Below, piece by piece: positions 46,900 to 55,260 of a stretch of 64,000 nt of DNA (position 1 is its first letter; each line of letters starts with the position of its first letter). The stretch is from assembly GCF_018860245.1 (NCBI RefSeq), contig NZ_JAHKPD010000013.1, forward strand, positions 248,001 through 312,000, in the 5' to 3' direction. Below the pieces are notes generated by a model that was given only the letters and a program-made list of their open reading frames with translations, ran no database searches and was not told the origin of the DNA. A program made the translations under genes and the position numbers. This DNA comes from Pseudotamlana agarivorans. Its GTDB lineage: Bacteria; Bacteroidota; Bacteroidia; Flavobacteriales; Flavobacteriaceae.

Positions 46900-46939
46900 A
46901 AAAAAAGGTTGGGTTTTTAATTAAATTCAACCTTTTTTT
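46900..46939. terminator. Terminator of the cycloisomerase-GH127 operon
   Basis: Perfect 12-base arms (46900-46911 and 46928-46939) with A and T runs at each side follow the GH127 stop by about 15 bases. Confidence 0.85.
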
Positions 46940-46983
46940 ATCTGGTTTTTAATCTTCTTTTTGATTAAATGCTTTGCTAGCGA

Positions 46984-47150
46984 TCGTTTGTAACGAGTGC
47001 TAGATCGTTACTATTCCCTTTACTATCACTCATTTGCAACGAGAACTAGACATGAAATCAACAGTGAAAAAATATAGCTTTTTATGTTTTTGGATTATCA
47101 ATAGAAATTATAAATCACAAAAGCGATAATGCTCATTTGTAACGTGTCCG
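46984..47150 (+). repeat. Three short direct repeats (TCRTTTGYAACG family)
   Basis: Copies start at 46984, 47030 and 47133. The first two share TC(G/A)TTTG(T/C)AACGAG, two variable bases and CTAGA (21 bases each); the third keeps only TCATTTGTAACG before diverging. They resemble the REP-like intergenic repeats of Flavobacteriaceae. They lie between an operon terminator and a single gene; function unknown. Confidence 0.5.
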
Positions 47151-47206
47151 ATTTCAATAGACAGCGTTTCATTTAAAGCCTTTAAATAATAGAATATAGA
47201 CTAACC

Positions 47207-48736
47207 ATGAAAACAAGCCTCAGCATCACTTTATTTCTGTTTTTTTGTTTCGGATTTGCACAACCAAAAGTTACAAATTTTAAAGATAAATATGATGAAT
47301 TTGATTACTATGCAGAACCAAGTCCCAATAGTGATTTAACTACTTTCTTCAAAAAACACATAGATTTAAGTCTCCTCGAAAAAGTAAAAATTAATTATAA
47401 AGAGGACTACCGAAAACGTTTGTTTTTAACTTTTCGGATAGAAGACGGAAAAGTGAAATATATTAGAACCACCGCTATTTATTCTGAATTATCCCAACAA
47501 TTTGTTGAAGCATTTAAAAAGTATGATATAAACAAATTAAACATAGAAGACCTTAGTGCTTTAAATATGTATTCGCTTCAGTTAACGTCATGGCAAGATG
47601 GAAAAGTTATTTTAAATTGCAGCCAAAATGCTGTTGTAGATCGATTTCCTGTTTTTGAAGGCTGTGAATCCGTTCCTTCCTATTTTAAAATGGCAGCTTG
47701 CATAGGCAAAAAAGTTGAAGACCATGTTGTAAAACATATCACTGCAAAAGATATTAAAAATGCCAAGTTAATAGGAGTCATAAACCTGAAACCCAATATT
47801 GTTTTCGACGAGAAAGGCCAAGTGCGTTATTCTACATTTAAAACGGCATCTGATAGTTTAAACCTTACGCTTCGGAATATGATGAAATCGTTTCCACAAG
47901 CTATCCATCCACCCACGCGAAATGGTAACCCAACCGTGTTATTCCATAATTATAGAGCTGTTTTGGAAGTTGATGATAATGGTGGATCATATACCGAGGA
48001 TGTTATTGAGGAAAATCAATCGGAGTTTGGTTTAAGTAGCACTAATAAATTTGCAATGCACTTTAAAAAGTATTTGGGTAAAGAGGAGCTTGACTATATT
48101 TTAAAGCATGTACACCAAAAAGCTGTTTTTTTAACATTTAACCTCGATAAGAAAAATAGACCTATAAACATAGCAACTACCGTTTTTCGAAATGAAGACA
48201 TCAATGATAAATTAGTTCGTGCGTTTAAAAAATTCCCCGATGAAGCATTAAATATTGAATCGCCAGATGTTCTAAATCGCTATTCTATACACCTCATTTC
48301 AAATATAAACGGCATAAAAACTTTTGAGTGTAGTAATAAACCGTCAGTAGGAAGACCACCAGTATTTGCTGGTTGCCAAAAATCTAAAAAGTATACAGAC
48401 CTTACGGAATGTTTATATGCGCAGGTTGCTGGTGAAATTCAGAGAAAGTTTGATGTTGATCTCGGGAAAAAAACAAAACTCACGGGTACCATTAGGATTT
48501 TAAGTCGATTTAAAGTGAATGCCAAAGGAGACATTGTAGGTGTTAAAATCCAATCTCCAAATCCCTTTTTATCAAGTGAAGTAGAAACTATACTAAAAGA
48601 AATGCCTAAAGCGATTTCTCCTGGGTTATTGGATGGAAAACCTGTAAGTGTGCCATTTTCATTGCCCGTCGTATTGGAAATTGAGCCTAATAAACCTGAG
48701 GAGGATCCTTTTAAAGGCCTTCGAAAAGGAATGTAA
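47207..48736 (+). CDS. Secreted protein with tandem TonB-C-like repeats
   Basis: This 509-residue protein has a signal peptide ending F-G-F-A-Q. The mature part consists of two similar halves (about 25-260 and 275-495). Each has an N-terminal region with F-K-K-H or F-K-K-Y-L, then a segment with R-F-P-V-F-E-G-C or R-P-P-V-F-A-G-C followed by a TonB-C-like alpha/beta fold (F-D-E-K-G-Q-V and V-N-A-K-G-D-I). The P-V-F-x-G-C motif is common in Bacteroidota TonB-like proteins. No transmembrane anchor or proline-rich spanning region is seen, so it is not a classical TonB. It is monocistronic with no regulon site. Confidence 0.65.
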   Translation: MKTSLSITLFLFFCFGFAQPKVTNFKDKYDEFDYYAEPSPNSDLTTFFKKHIDLSLLEKVKINYKEDYRKRLFLTFRIEDGKVKYIRTTAIYSELSQQFVEAFKKYDINKLNIEDLSALNMYSLQLTSWQDGKVILNCSQNAVVDRFPVFEGCESVPSYFKMAACIGKKVEDHVVKHITAKDIKNAKLIGVINLKPNIVFDEKGQVRYSTFKTASDSLNLTLRNMMKSFPQAIHPPTRNGNPTVLFHNYRAVLEVDDNGGSYTEDVIEENQSEFGLSSTNKFAMHFKKYLGKEELDYILKHVHQKAVFLTFNLDKKNRPINIATTVFRNEDINDKLVRAFKKFPDEALNIESPDVLNRYSIHLISNINGIKTFECSNKPSVGRPPVFAGCQKSKKYTDLTECLYAQVAGEIQRKFDVDLGKKTKLTGTIRILSRFKVNAKGDIVGVKIQSPNPFLSSEVETILKEMPKAISPGLLDGKPVSVPFSLPVVLEIEPNKPEEDPFKGLRKGM

Positions 48737-48938
48737 GTTCACTCACGAATGACTAACTACTCCCCAAGATAAAAAAGAGAAGAGGTGGCATTCGTCTTTG
48801 TGACCTGTCTCATCTAGATGCTCAGCTTAATAAAGTTTGTTTTTAATGTCCTACGCGTCATCAAGTCTTGTCTTTAGCTATATTAACACAGTGCTCAGGT
48901 TTCTTTAATAGGGCCGTATTAGATAATAAAATATTGGG
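48737..48938. other. Spacer before HpaI-type aldolase promoter
   Basis: No gene or strong hairpin is seen in this stretch; it leads into the regulon promoter at 48939. Confidence 0.4.
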
Positions 48939-49003
48939 GTAATATTCGATTGTGACATGGTAATTTTAAATAGCACAGAGCTTGATATATTCATTTAGTT
49001 TGT
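48939..49003 (+). promoter_or_regulatory. GGTAA direct-repeat operator and -7 element of the HpaI-type aldolase gene
   Basis: GGTAA begins at 48939 and 48960, 21 bp apart. TTAGTTTG begins at 48996, 36 bp after the second repeat. Bases ATTCGATTGTGA after the first repeat and ATTCATTTA before the -7 element are shared, at identical spacing, with the site at 49957, showing that the two promoters are duplicates. Confidence 0.7.
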
Positions 49004-49095
49004 CATATGAAATTTTGTTCATTATAGCTAAGAAATAAAGCTATCCTAGTTATTATGTTAGGGGTAACAAAATAAATATAATAATACACTTGAAT

Positions 49096-49842
49096 ATGAG
49101 TTTCTTTGAAAAGAAAAAATTTGTTGTGGGACCATTCATGAAAGTGAGTGACCCTGCTTTAGTTGAAATAGCTGCTTTTTCCGGCTTCGACTTTGTTATC
49201 TTAGATTTAGAACATGGCCCAAATAGTATAGAAACGATACAAGGTCATGTTAGGGCAGCACAAGCTAAAAATATTGTACCAGTAATACGTGTGCCTGAAA
49301 TTAACGAGAATGTGATTTCTAAAGCCTTGGATATAGGGGCAGATTATGTGCAAGTACCACAAATAGAAACAGCCGAAGATGCTAGGCGGGTGGTAAAAGC
49401 GGCAAAATTTTATCCAGAAGGGGCGCGAGGTGTTTGTCGTTATGTGAGAGCTGCAGACTATGTAGCTATGCCTAAAGAACAGTACTTTGGACATGCCAAT
49501 AAGGCTACAGGTGTAATCATACATATAGAAGGGAATATAGCTTTCAAAAATATTGATGAAATACTTAAAGTAGATGGGGTAGATGTTATTTTTATTGGGC
49601 CTTATGATATGTCGCAATCATGTGGCGTACCAGGTCAAGTTGATCACCCGAAAGTGATTTCTCAAATGAAAGAAATTGTAGATAAGGCGGCCTCTCTCGG
49701 TAAAGTCGTAGGTACATTTGTAGAAAGTCCAGAGTCAGCAAAACAATGGATTGATTTAGGTGTAAAATATATTGCCTATGCCGTTGATGTAGGCATATAT
49801 TATGATGCTTGTAAAACCATTGTGGATAAGGTTAACGCCTAA
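49096..49842 (+). CDS. HpcH/HpaI-family class II pyruvate aldolase
   Basis: The start is set at ATG 49096 rather than the in-frame TTG two codons earlier. The 248-residue protein matches metal-dependent HpaI/2-dehydro-3-deoxyglucarate aldolases: L-D-L-E-H-G-P-N near residue 37-44 (base His), R-G-V-C-R-Y near 113, and metal ligands in H-I-E-G and F-I-G-P-Y-D-M-S. Such enzymes cleave 2-keto-3-deoxy sugar acids directly to pyruvate and an aldehyde. As a single-gene member of the regulon it could cleave non-phosphorylated 2-keto-3-deoxygalactonate, giving a second route beside the kinase and KDPG aldolase. Confidence 0.85.
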   Translation: MSFFEKKKFVVGPFMKVSDPALVEIAAFSGFDFVILDLEHGPNSIETIQGHVRAAQAKNIVPVIRVPEINENVISKALDIGADYVQVPQIETAEDARRVVKAAKFYPEGARGVCRYVRAADYVAMPKEQYFGHANKATGVIIHIEGNIAFKNIDEILKVDGVDVIFIGPYDMSQSCGVPGQVDHPKVISQMKEIVDKAASLGKVVGTFVESPESAKQWIDLGVKYIAYAVDVGIYYDACKTIVDKVNA

Positions 49843-49956
49843 ATTACTTATCGTATTTATTGTTTACTACTTCGCTTGTTAGATGGGGTGAAATTCCCCT
49901 AATCGTATTTTTTTAGAATAAAACCCATTGTAATTTAAAAGGCAAGATATAGTTTG

Positions 49957-50021
49957 GGTAAAATTCGATTGTGATTAGGTAAATTATATTAATATGAATT
50001 TTGTTAAATTCATTTAATTTG
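49957..50021 (+). promoter_or_regulatory. GGTAA direct-repeat operator and -7 element of the S1_7/kappa-carrageenase operon
   Basis: GGTAA begins at 49957 and 49978, 21 bp apart. TTAATTTG begins at 50014, 36 bp after the second repeat. The site aligns along its whole length with the promoter at 48939. Confidence 0.7.
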
Positions 50022-50075
50022 ATTAACAATTTGGCATTGGTGGTCAAATACATTTTAATTAAACCTATAATAGTA

Positions 50076-51734
50076 ATGAAATTACTTAAGATACTTATTC
50101 TATTGGCCATTTTTGTAGGCTGCAAATCGAAAGAGGAACAAAAAGAAGAAATAAAAAAACAACCAAATATTTTGTTTCTTGCTGTTGATGATTTACGACC
50201 AGAAATTGGTGCGTATGGTTCTGATATAGCACTGACGCCTAATATTGATAAGTTGGCTTCAAATGGCTTGTTGTTTAATAGAGCCTATTGCCAAGAGCCT
50301 ATATGCAGTCCTTCAAGAGCTAGTTTAATGACTGGTGCAAGGCCTGAGTCAATCAATGTTATTGAAAACTTCACATATTTTAGAGAGGCCAATCCAGATA
50401 TTGTTACGCTAGCGCAGCACTTCAAAAGTAATGGTTATGAAACCGTGCATACGGGTAAAATATTTCATAAGCCAGCTTGGTCTGATAAAGAATTGTCATG
50501 GAGTAGAGAACCTGCCTATGATAAAATGACAGTAGAAAAAAGTAAAACTCCAGGAGGGTACGCACTTCCTGAGAATCAAGCTTATGCTAAAAAAAGCCAA
50601 GAAGAGGTCATTGCAAAATATGGTCCTAATGCTCCTAGAAATGGGTTAGGTAAAGGACCTGCCTATGAAAAAGCCGATGTTCCAGATTATTTTTATGAAG
50701 ATGGTTATAATGCTGAATTAGCAATAGCAACGCTAAAAGATATGCTAGAAAAGGACCCAGAAAAGCCGTTTTTTCTAGGTATGGGTATGAAAAAACCACA
50801 TTTAGAATGGTTGGCACCAAAGAAGTACTGGGATATGTATGACCCTTCTAAAATTAAATTAGCAGCACAAAAGCAGGGACCTGAGAATGGCGCTTCCATG
50901 GGGTTACACCCATCATTCGAATTAAGAGCCCGATATGGTATTCCTAAAAAAGGCCCTATTGATGATGAAATGGCCATTACTCTTAAACATGCTTATCTGG
51001 CCTGTGTTAGTTATGTTGATGCTCAAATTGGTAAAATGATTGATGCTTTGGATGAAGCAGGTCTTCGAGAGAATACCATTATCATTTTATGGAGTGACCA
51101 TGGTTGGCATCTAGGTGATATGGGTATCTGGGGAAAAGCGACCAATTATGAAATAGCAACACGCGTACCGTTGGTTATTTGGACTCCAGATATGCCAGAC
51201 GAAAACAGAGGCAAAAAAACGGATGCCTTAGTAGAATTGGTTGATATGTACCCAACACTTGCAGAGCTTGCAGGCTTGGATAAGCCAGAGCATTTAGAAG
51301 GCTATAGTTTTGTACCACTTCTAGAAAACCCAGAAAACCCATGGAAAGAAGCTGTTTTTAGCCAGTTTCCTAACCCGGCATTGAGAGAGTGGGCTGCAAA
51401 TCCATTGTCAGAGGGTATGCGAGAAACCTATTTTGGGCCATTAATAGAAGAGGTGGAAGGCCGTATAAAAAAACAAATGGGCGATAAATGGGATAGAGAT
51501 TTGTTTGAAAACAAAGTTATGGGCTATGCTATGCGTACGGCACGCTATAGATTTATTGTTTGGAAAGACTATACAAAGCCGGATAGCGAACCTTTGTTTT
51601 ATGAGCTGTACGACCATAAAACAGATCCAAGTGAAACCAAAAATATAGCAGATGATAATCCGGAGCTTGTAAAAGCGTTGCTAGCACAATTTAATAAAGG
51701 TTGGCAGGGAAACCTACCCAAAGTGTCGTCTTAA
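50076..51734 (+). CDS. S1_7-like (iduronate-2-sulfatase-type) sulfatase, lipoprotein
   Basis: The start at 50076 gives a clean lipoprotein signal (Cys16 in F-V-G-C-K-S-K). The 552-residue enzyme has A-V-D-D-L-R-P-E-I-G (36-45), the formylglycine motif C-S-P-S-R (Cys77), H-T-G-K-I-F-H, and W-S-D-H-G-W-H-L-G-D near 345-354, the signature of the iduronate-2-sulfatase-like branch (S1_7). Members of S1_7 in carrageenan loci act on carrageenan sulfate groups. It opens a six-gene operon ending with the kappa-carrageenase and is a close paralogue of the sulfatase at 61565. Confidence 0.9.
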   Translation: MKLLKILILLAIFVGCKSKEEQKEEIKKQPNILFLAVDDLRPEIGAYGSDIALTPNIDKLASNGLLFNRAYCQEPICSPSRASLMTGARPESINVIENFTYFREANPDIVTLAQHFKSNGYETVHTGKIFHKPAWSDKELSWSREPAYDKMTVEKSKTPGGYALPENQAYAKKSQEEVIAKYGPNAPRNGLGKGPAYEKADVPDYFYEDGYNAELAIATLKDMLEKDPEKPFFLGMGMKKPHLEWLAPKKYWDMYDPSKIKLAAQKQGPENGASMGLHPSFELRARYGIPKKGPIDDEMAITLKHAYLACVSYVDAQIGKMIDALDEAGLRENTIIILWSDHGWHLGDMGIWGKATNYEIATRVPLVIWTPDMPDENRGKKTDALVELVDMYPTLAELAGLDKPEHLEGYSFVPLLENPENPWKEAVFSQFPNPALREWAANPLSEGMRETYFGPLIEEVEGRIKKQMGDKWDRDLFENKVMGYAMRTARYRFIVWKDYTKPDSEPLFYELYDHKTDPSETKNIADDNPELVKALLAQFNKGWQGNLPKVSS

Positions 51735-51766
51735 GAAAACGATTGTTGATAATTAAAAATTAGAAG

Positions 51767-53404
51767 ATGTATAATAAAGAAATATTGAAGGTTGTTACTG
51801 TACTTATTTTGGTGCTTACTACAACTAAAATACTGGGGCAAAACCCTTTTACAGACCCGTCAAATACAGATGGTTGGGTTTTAAATACGACCATTAGTGA
51901 TGAGTTTAACGGAGGGGAATTAGATAAAACTAAGTGGTGGATTCTTGGAGAGAATGGCGATTATAGAAGCAAGTGGAAAGGAAGAGCTCCTGGTCAATTT
52001 GTTCCTCATAATGTAAAAGTAGAGGGCGGAGATTTAGTTTTAACAAGTCAATGGGAGCCTAGTTACACATTTGCCAATGCGAAACAGGATGGTACGTATT
52101 ATGGAGGTACTTCAACTAATGCAGATAATAGTAAGCCTATTACCCAGGCCTGTGTCATGAGCGAAACATTTTTTAAGTATGGTTATATGGAAATTAGGGC
52201 AAGAATAGCCGATGCGCCAGTAACTTCGGCTTTTTGGACCACAGGTTACCATTCCGAAATAGATATGGTTGAAAACTATGGGAAGCGCCCGATAGGAAAC
52301 CCCCAGGGTACAAATGCCTCAATTGAAAGAAAACAGAGAACTAATTTGATTAATTGGGATCCAGATATTCCGGCAAATCATGAAAATTGGAAGGTAGATA
52401 ATGATATGGGCATTCGATTAGCAGAAGATTATCATGTATATGGTTTTGAGTGGGACAAAGATTATATAAAAACTTATCTAGATGGAGTTTTGTTAAGACA
52501 CGTTACGAGACAAGAACTAGAAGCTAATGATCAATGGAGGCATGATGCACCTCAGGAACTGTGGTTTGATTCTGAAGTGTTTTCTTGGTACGGACTACCA
52601 TCTCAAGCTGATTTGTCTTCTCCTGCGGAGTATAAAATAGACTATGTTAGAATATGGCAAAAGGAAATTAACGGCCCAAGTTTTAATGCTTTGGGTTTCG
52701 AGGGACCTTTCTATTTTCAAGGCAGAAGTCAAGCTTGGTGGAACTCACCAACAGCGGAATGGCGTATAAAAAATGAAAAACCGGCATCGGGCGATTTTAG
52801 TATAAGATTTCAACATTCAGGGACGTTTTCGGGTAACTACACAACCTTTACGCCTTATGGCTCATTAAGTTTGCCTGCTGGTAGTAATCGGGTAAGTTTT
52901 AAAATTTGGATAGACCCTAGTACGTCTATTAGTGAGCTCAGAATGGTTTTGGAAAACCCGTCGGCTGCTATTAATATTGATGTTTCTGGTGTGCAAAAGG
53001 GACAGTGGGTAGAAGTGTCTAAAACGTTCAGTAGAAGTGTAGCTTCGAATCCAAGTATTGAAAACGGGGATAGAATAAGGTTAATGTTACAATCTGATAA
53101 AGTAACCGGTTCGCAAGCCTTGTTTTATATTGACGATATCTTATTTGATAACACTTTAAGTACGGCAAAAGTAAATGCTGTTGATTTTTCAATTTATCCT
53201 AATCCAACAAAAAACACCATAAATATAAAATCACCTTTAAACGGCGTTGTGCAAGTGTTTGATATGGCTGGAGCACTGGTGAAAACTTTCGAAAAACAAA
53301 CGCTTACTACAAGTGTAGAAGATTTAAAGTTAGCACCAGGCGTGTACCTATTTAGAATCCAATCTGCTCATACGTCAGCATCAACAAAAGTTGTAATTAA
53401 ATAA
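51767..53404 (+). CDS. Secreted GH16-CBM-T9SS galactanase
   Basis: This 545-residue protein has a signal peptide (to about I-L-G-Q), a GH16 domain (about 30-300) with catalytic E-I-D-M-V-E (Glu164, Asp166, Glu169), a C-terminal beta-sandwich (about 310-455) like that of the glycan-binding lipoprotein at 22910, and a T9SS type-A tail (about 470-545, with Y-P-N-P-T and V-Y-L-F-R-I). G-R-A-P-G-Q-F links it to the two lipid-anchored GH16 enzymes. It is exported across the outer membrane by T9SS and should start polymer depolymerisation; a furcellaranase/kappa-beta-carrageenase-type activity (GH16_13) is plausible but unproven. Confidence 0.88.
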   Translation: MYNKEILKVVTVLILVLTTTKILGQNPFTDPSNTDGWVLNTTISDEFNGGELDKTKWWILGENGDYRSKWKGRAPGQFVPHNVKVEGGDLVLTSQWEPSYTFANAKQDGTYYGGTSTNADNSKPITQACVMSETFFKYGYMEIRARIADAPVTSAFWTTGYHSEIDMVENYGKRPIGNPQGTNASIERKQRTNLINWDPDIPANHENWKVDNDMGIRLAEDYHVYGFEWDKDYIKTYLDGVLLRHVTRQELEANDQWRHDAPQELWFDSEVFSWYGLPSQADLSSPAEYKIDYVRIWQKEINGPSFNALGFEGPFYFQGRSQAWWNSPTAEWRIKNEKPASGDFSIRFQHSGTFSGNYTTFTPYGSLSLPAGSNRVSFKIWIDPSTSISELRMVLENPSAAINIDVSGVQKGQWVEVSKTFSRSVASNPSIENGDRIRLMLQSDKVTGSQALFYIDDILFDNTLSTAKVNAVDFSIYPNPTKNTINIKSPLNGVVQVFDMAGALVKTFEKQTLTTSVEDLKLAPGVYLFRIQSAHTSASTKVVIK

Positions 53405-53408
53405 AGCC

Positions 53409-55259
53409 ATGAATAAAACAATTAATACATATAGCTTGTCTTTTGTTTTGTGCCTGTTTTGTTTTGCGGGAATAGCACAGAATAATAAAGATTTATCCTT
53501 TTCTGAAAATACAGAGGTGGTTCAATTTGAAGAACGCTCGCGTAGAAAATTTGACAACGCCGTTATAGCCGATTTAGATCAAGATGGTTGGATGGATTTA
53601 CTCTTAATAGAACACTCTCGTAGAGTAGAATTGTATTGGAATAACGAAGGGAAATTTGAGCGCGGTGAACCATTCATTTTTGGGGATACTCATGGCATGA
53701 CGGTGGGCGATTATAACCAAGACGGCCTATTAGAAGTTTTGGTCCAACCCGGAGGAGGTGATGGCAAGAACCCGAGAAAATTAAGAGCTTACACGATAAA
53801 TCTTGACAGAACCATTTCCAAAGAAACAGAATTTAAACATTTTGAAGCTAGTCGTGGTCGTGCAGTTAAATTTTTTGATGCTAATAATAATAGCAAGTTA
53901 GATTTAATTTTATCAGCCTTTCCTGCTCAAGGTAAATACGAAAGAGCCCATTTTTTATACAAAAGAGACGACGCACAAGATTTTTCGTTTGAAGATTTAT
54001 TGCCTTATGCCGATAGATTTAATATGAGAACCACCATAACAGATTTTAATAATGACAATATTAAAGATTTTTTGTTTTATGGCGGAAGTAAAGTTATAGC
54101 CGTTCAAGGCAATAAGGATTTTGGTTTTTCAGATGTTACAAATACGGTTTTAGGCGATATATCTAAAACCAATTTGGTGAGTAGTATTTCTGAAATAGAT
54201 TTCGATAATGATGGTGATTTCGATTTGTTTCTAACCCGAGCAAAGCATCCGTTTGATTCTGAAGCAGATTATAATAAAACAGATAAAACCTTTTACTTCC
54301 TCGATAGAAGGAAACCATTTATGCATGATAGTATAAAAGTTAAAGGTGATTTTAAAATGGAAAACCTTCAAATGGCATACCCACATTTTGATGTGTTTAT
54401 TGGAGCCCAAAAAAAGCTGTTTAAACGTACAGAAGACCAACATGGGCATCATGATTTAACGCTAACACCCAAAGAGGCCCAAGGTTGGCCTGAAGATACT
54501 TCTAAAAAAGGGTTATATATTGGTTATTTAGGTGATGGTTATTGGCGTATTGGTGGCTATACAAATGCCCCAACAACCGGTGTAATTCATAATGTCATTG
54601 AAAAACCTGAAACCATAGAATTGAGAGCACTACCTGCTAAATTATTAGAAAATAAAAACGGAAAATTTGTAGAGGTAACATCACAATTCGGTATTCATAT
54701 AAACGAGCAAACTACAAGTTCGGCAGTAGGCGATTTCAATAACGATGGCTGGTCAGATCTTTTTGTGGCACGTTATGGAAAATCGGCATCTATTATTGAG
54801 CAATTCTTGTATTTAAATAATGAAGGTAAAGGATTTCAACTTTCAAAAAACCATGGTATTGTTAGACAAGAACGTGGTAGTACGGGTATGGGAGCCGAAG
54901 CTTTTGATTATGATAAAGATGGTGATTTAGACATTATTTACGCCAATGAACGTGGCCGATGGCATTTGTTTACCAACGCGCTTAATTCCAGTAATAATTT
55001 TGTGGTGGTTCATGTGGGAAGTTCGCCTTCGGGTAAAACTTCAGCTATTGGTGCGGTTTTGCAATTAACGGTTAACGGTAAGGTGTATAAACGTGTAGTA
55101 GGAGCTACCTCATCATCATATTCTCAAGGGTTAAATACCTATTTACATATCGGTTTGGGCAAAAATAAAACCATTGATAAAGCTGAGGTTACCTGGAGTA
55201 ATGGGGAAACTTTAAAGTTAAATATATCTGAAATTAATAAAACATACCACACAAAATAA
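53409..55259 (+). CDS. FG-GAP/VCBS repeat protein with ASPIC/UnbV domain (paralogue)
   Basis: This 616-residue secreted protein (signal peptide to about A-G-I-A-Q) has the same plan as the protein at 41410: D-L-D-Q-D-G, D-Y-N-Q-D-G, D-F-D-N-D-G-D, D-F-N-N-D-G and D-Y-D-K-D-G-D motifs of a propeller, then a C-terminal ASPIC/UnbV domain with I-G-A-V-L-Q-L-T and W-S-N-G-E-T. It lies four bases after the GH16-T9SS gene. One copy is present in each of the two large galactan operons, which suggests different glycan preferences. Confidence 0.8.
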   Translation: MNKTINTYSLSFVLCLFCFAGIAQNNKDLSFSENTEVVQFEERSRRKFDNAVIADLDQDGWMDLLLIEHSRRVELYWNNEGKFERGEPFIFGDTHGMTVGDYNQDGLLEVLVQPGGGDGKNPRKLRAYTINLDRTISKETEFKHFEASRGRAVKFFDANNNSKLDLILSAFPAQGKYERAHFLYKRDDAQDFSFEDLLPYADRFNMRTTITDFNNDNIKDFLFYGGSKVIAVQGNKDFGFSDVTNTVLGDISKTNLVSSISEIDFDNDGDFDLFLTRAKHPFDSEADYNKTDKTFYFLDRRKPFMHDSIKVKGDFKMENLQMAYPHFDVFIGAQKKLFKRTEDQHGHHDLTLTPKEAQGWPEDTSKKGLYIGYLGDGYWRIGGYTNAPTTGVIHNVIEKPETIELRALPAKLLENKNGKFVEVTSQFGIHINEQTTSSAVGDFNNDGWSDLFVARYGKSASIIEQFLYLNNEGKGFQLSKNHGIVRQERGSTGMGAEAFDYDKDGDLDIIYANERGRWHLFTNALNSSNNFVVVHVGSSPSGKTSAIGAVLQLTVNGKVYKRVVGATSSSYSQGLNTYLHIGLGKNKTIDKAEVTWSNGETLKLNISEINKTYHTK

Positions 55260-55260
55260 T

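Noticed and set aside
46984-47150. CRISPR array
   Set aside because: Only three imperfect copies of about 20 bases with unequal spacing and no cas genes.
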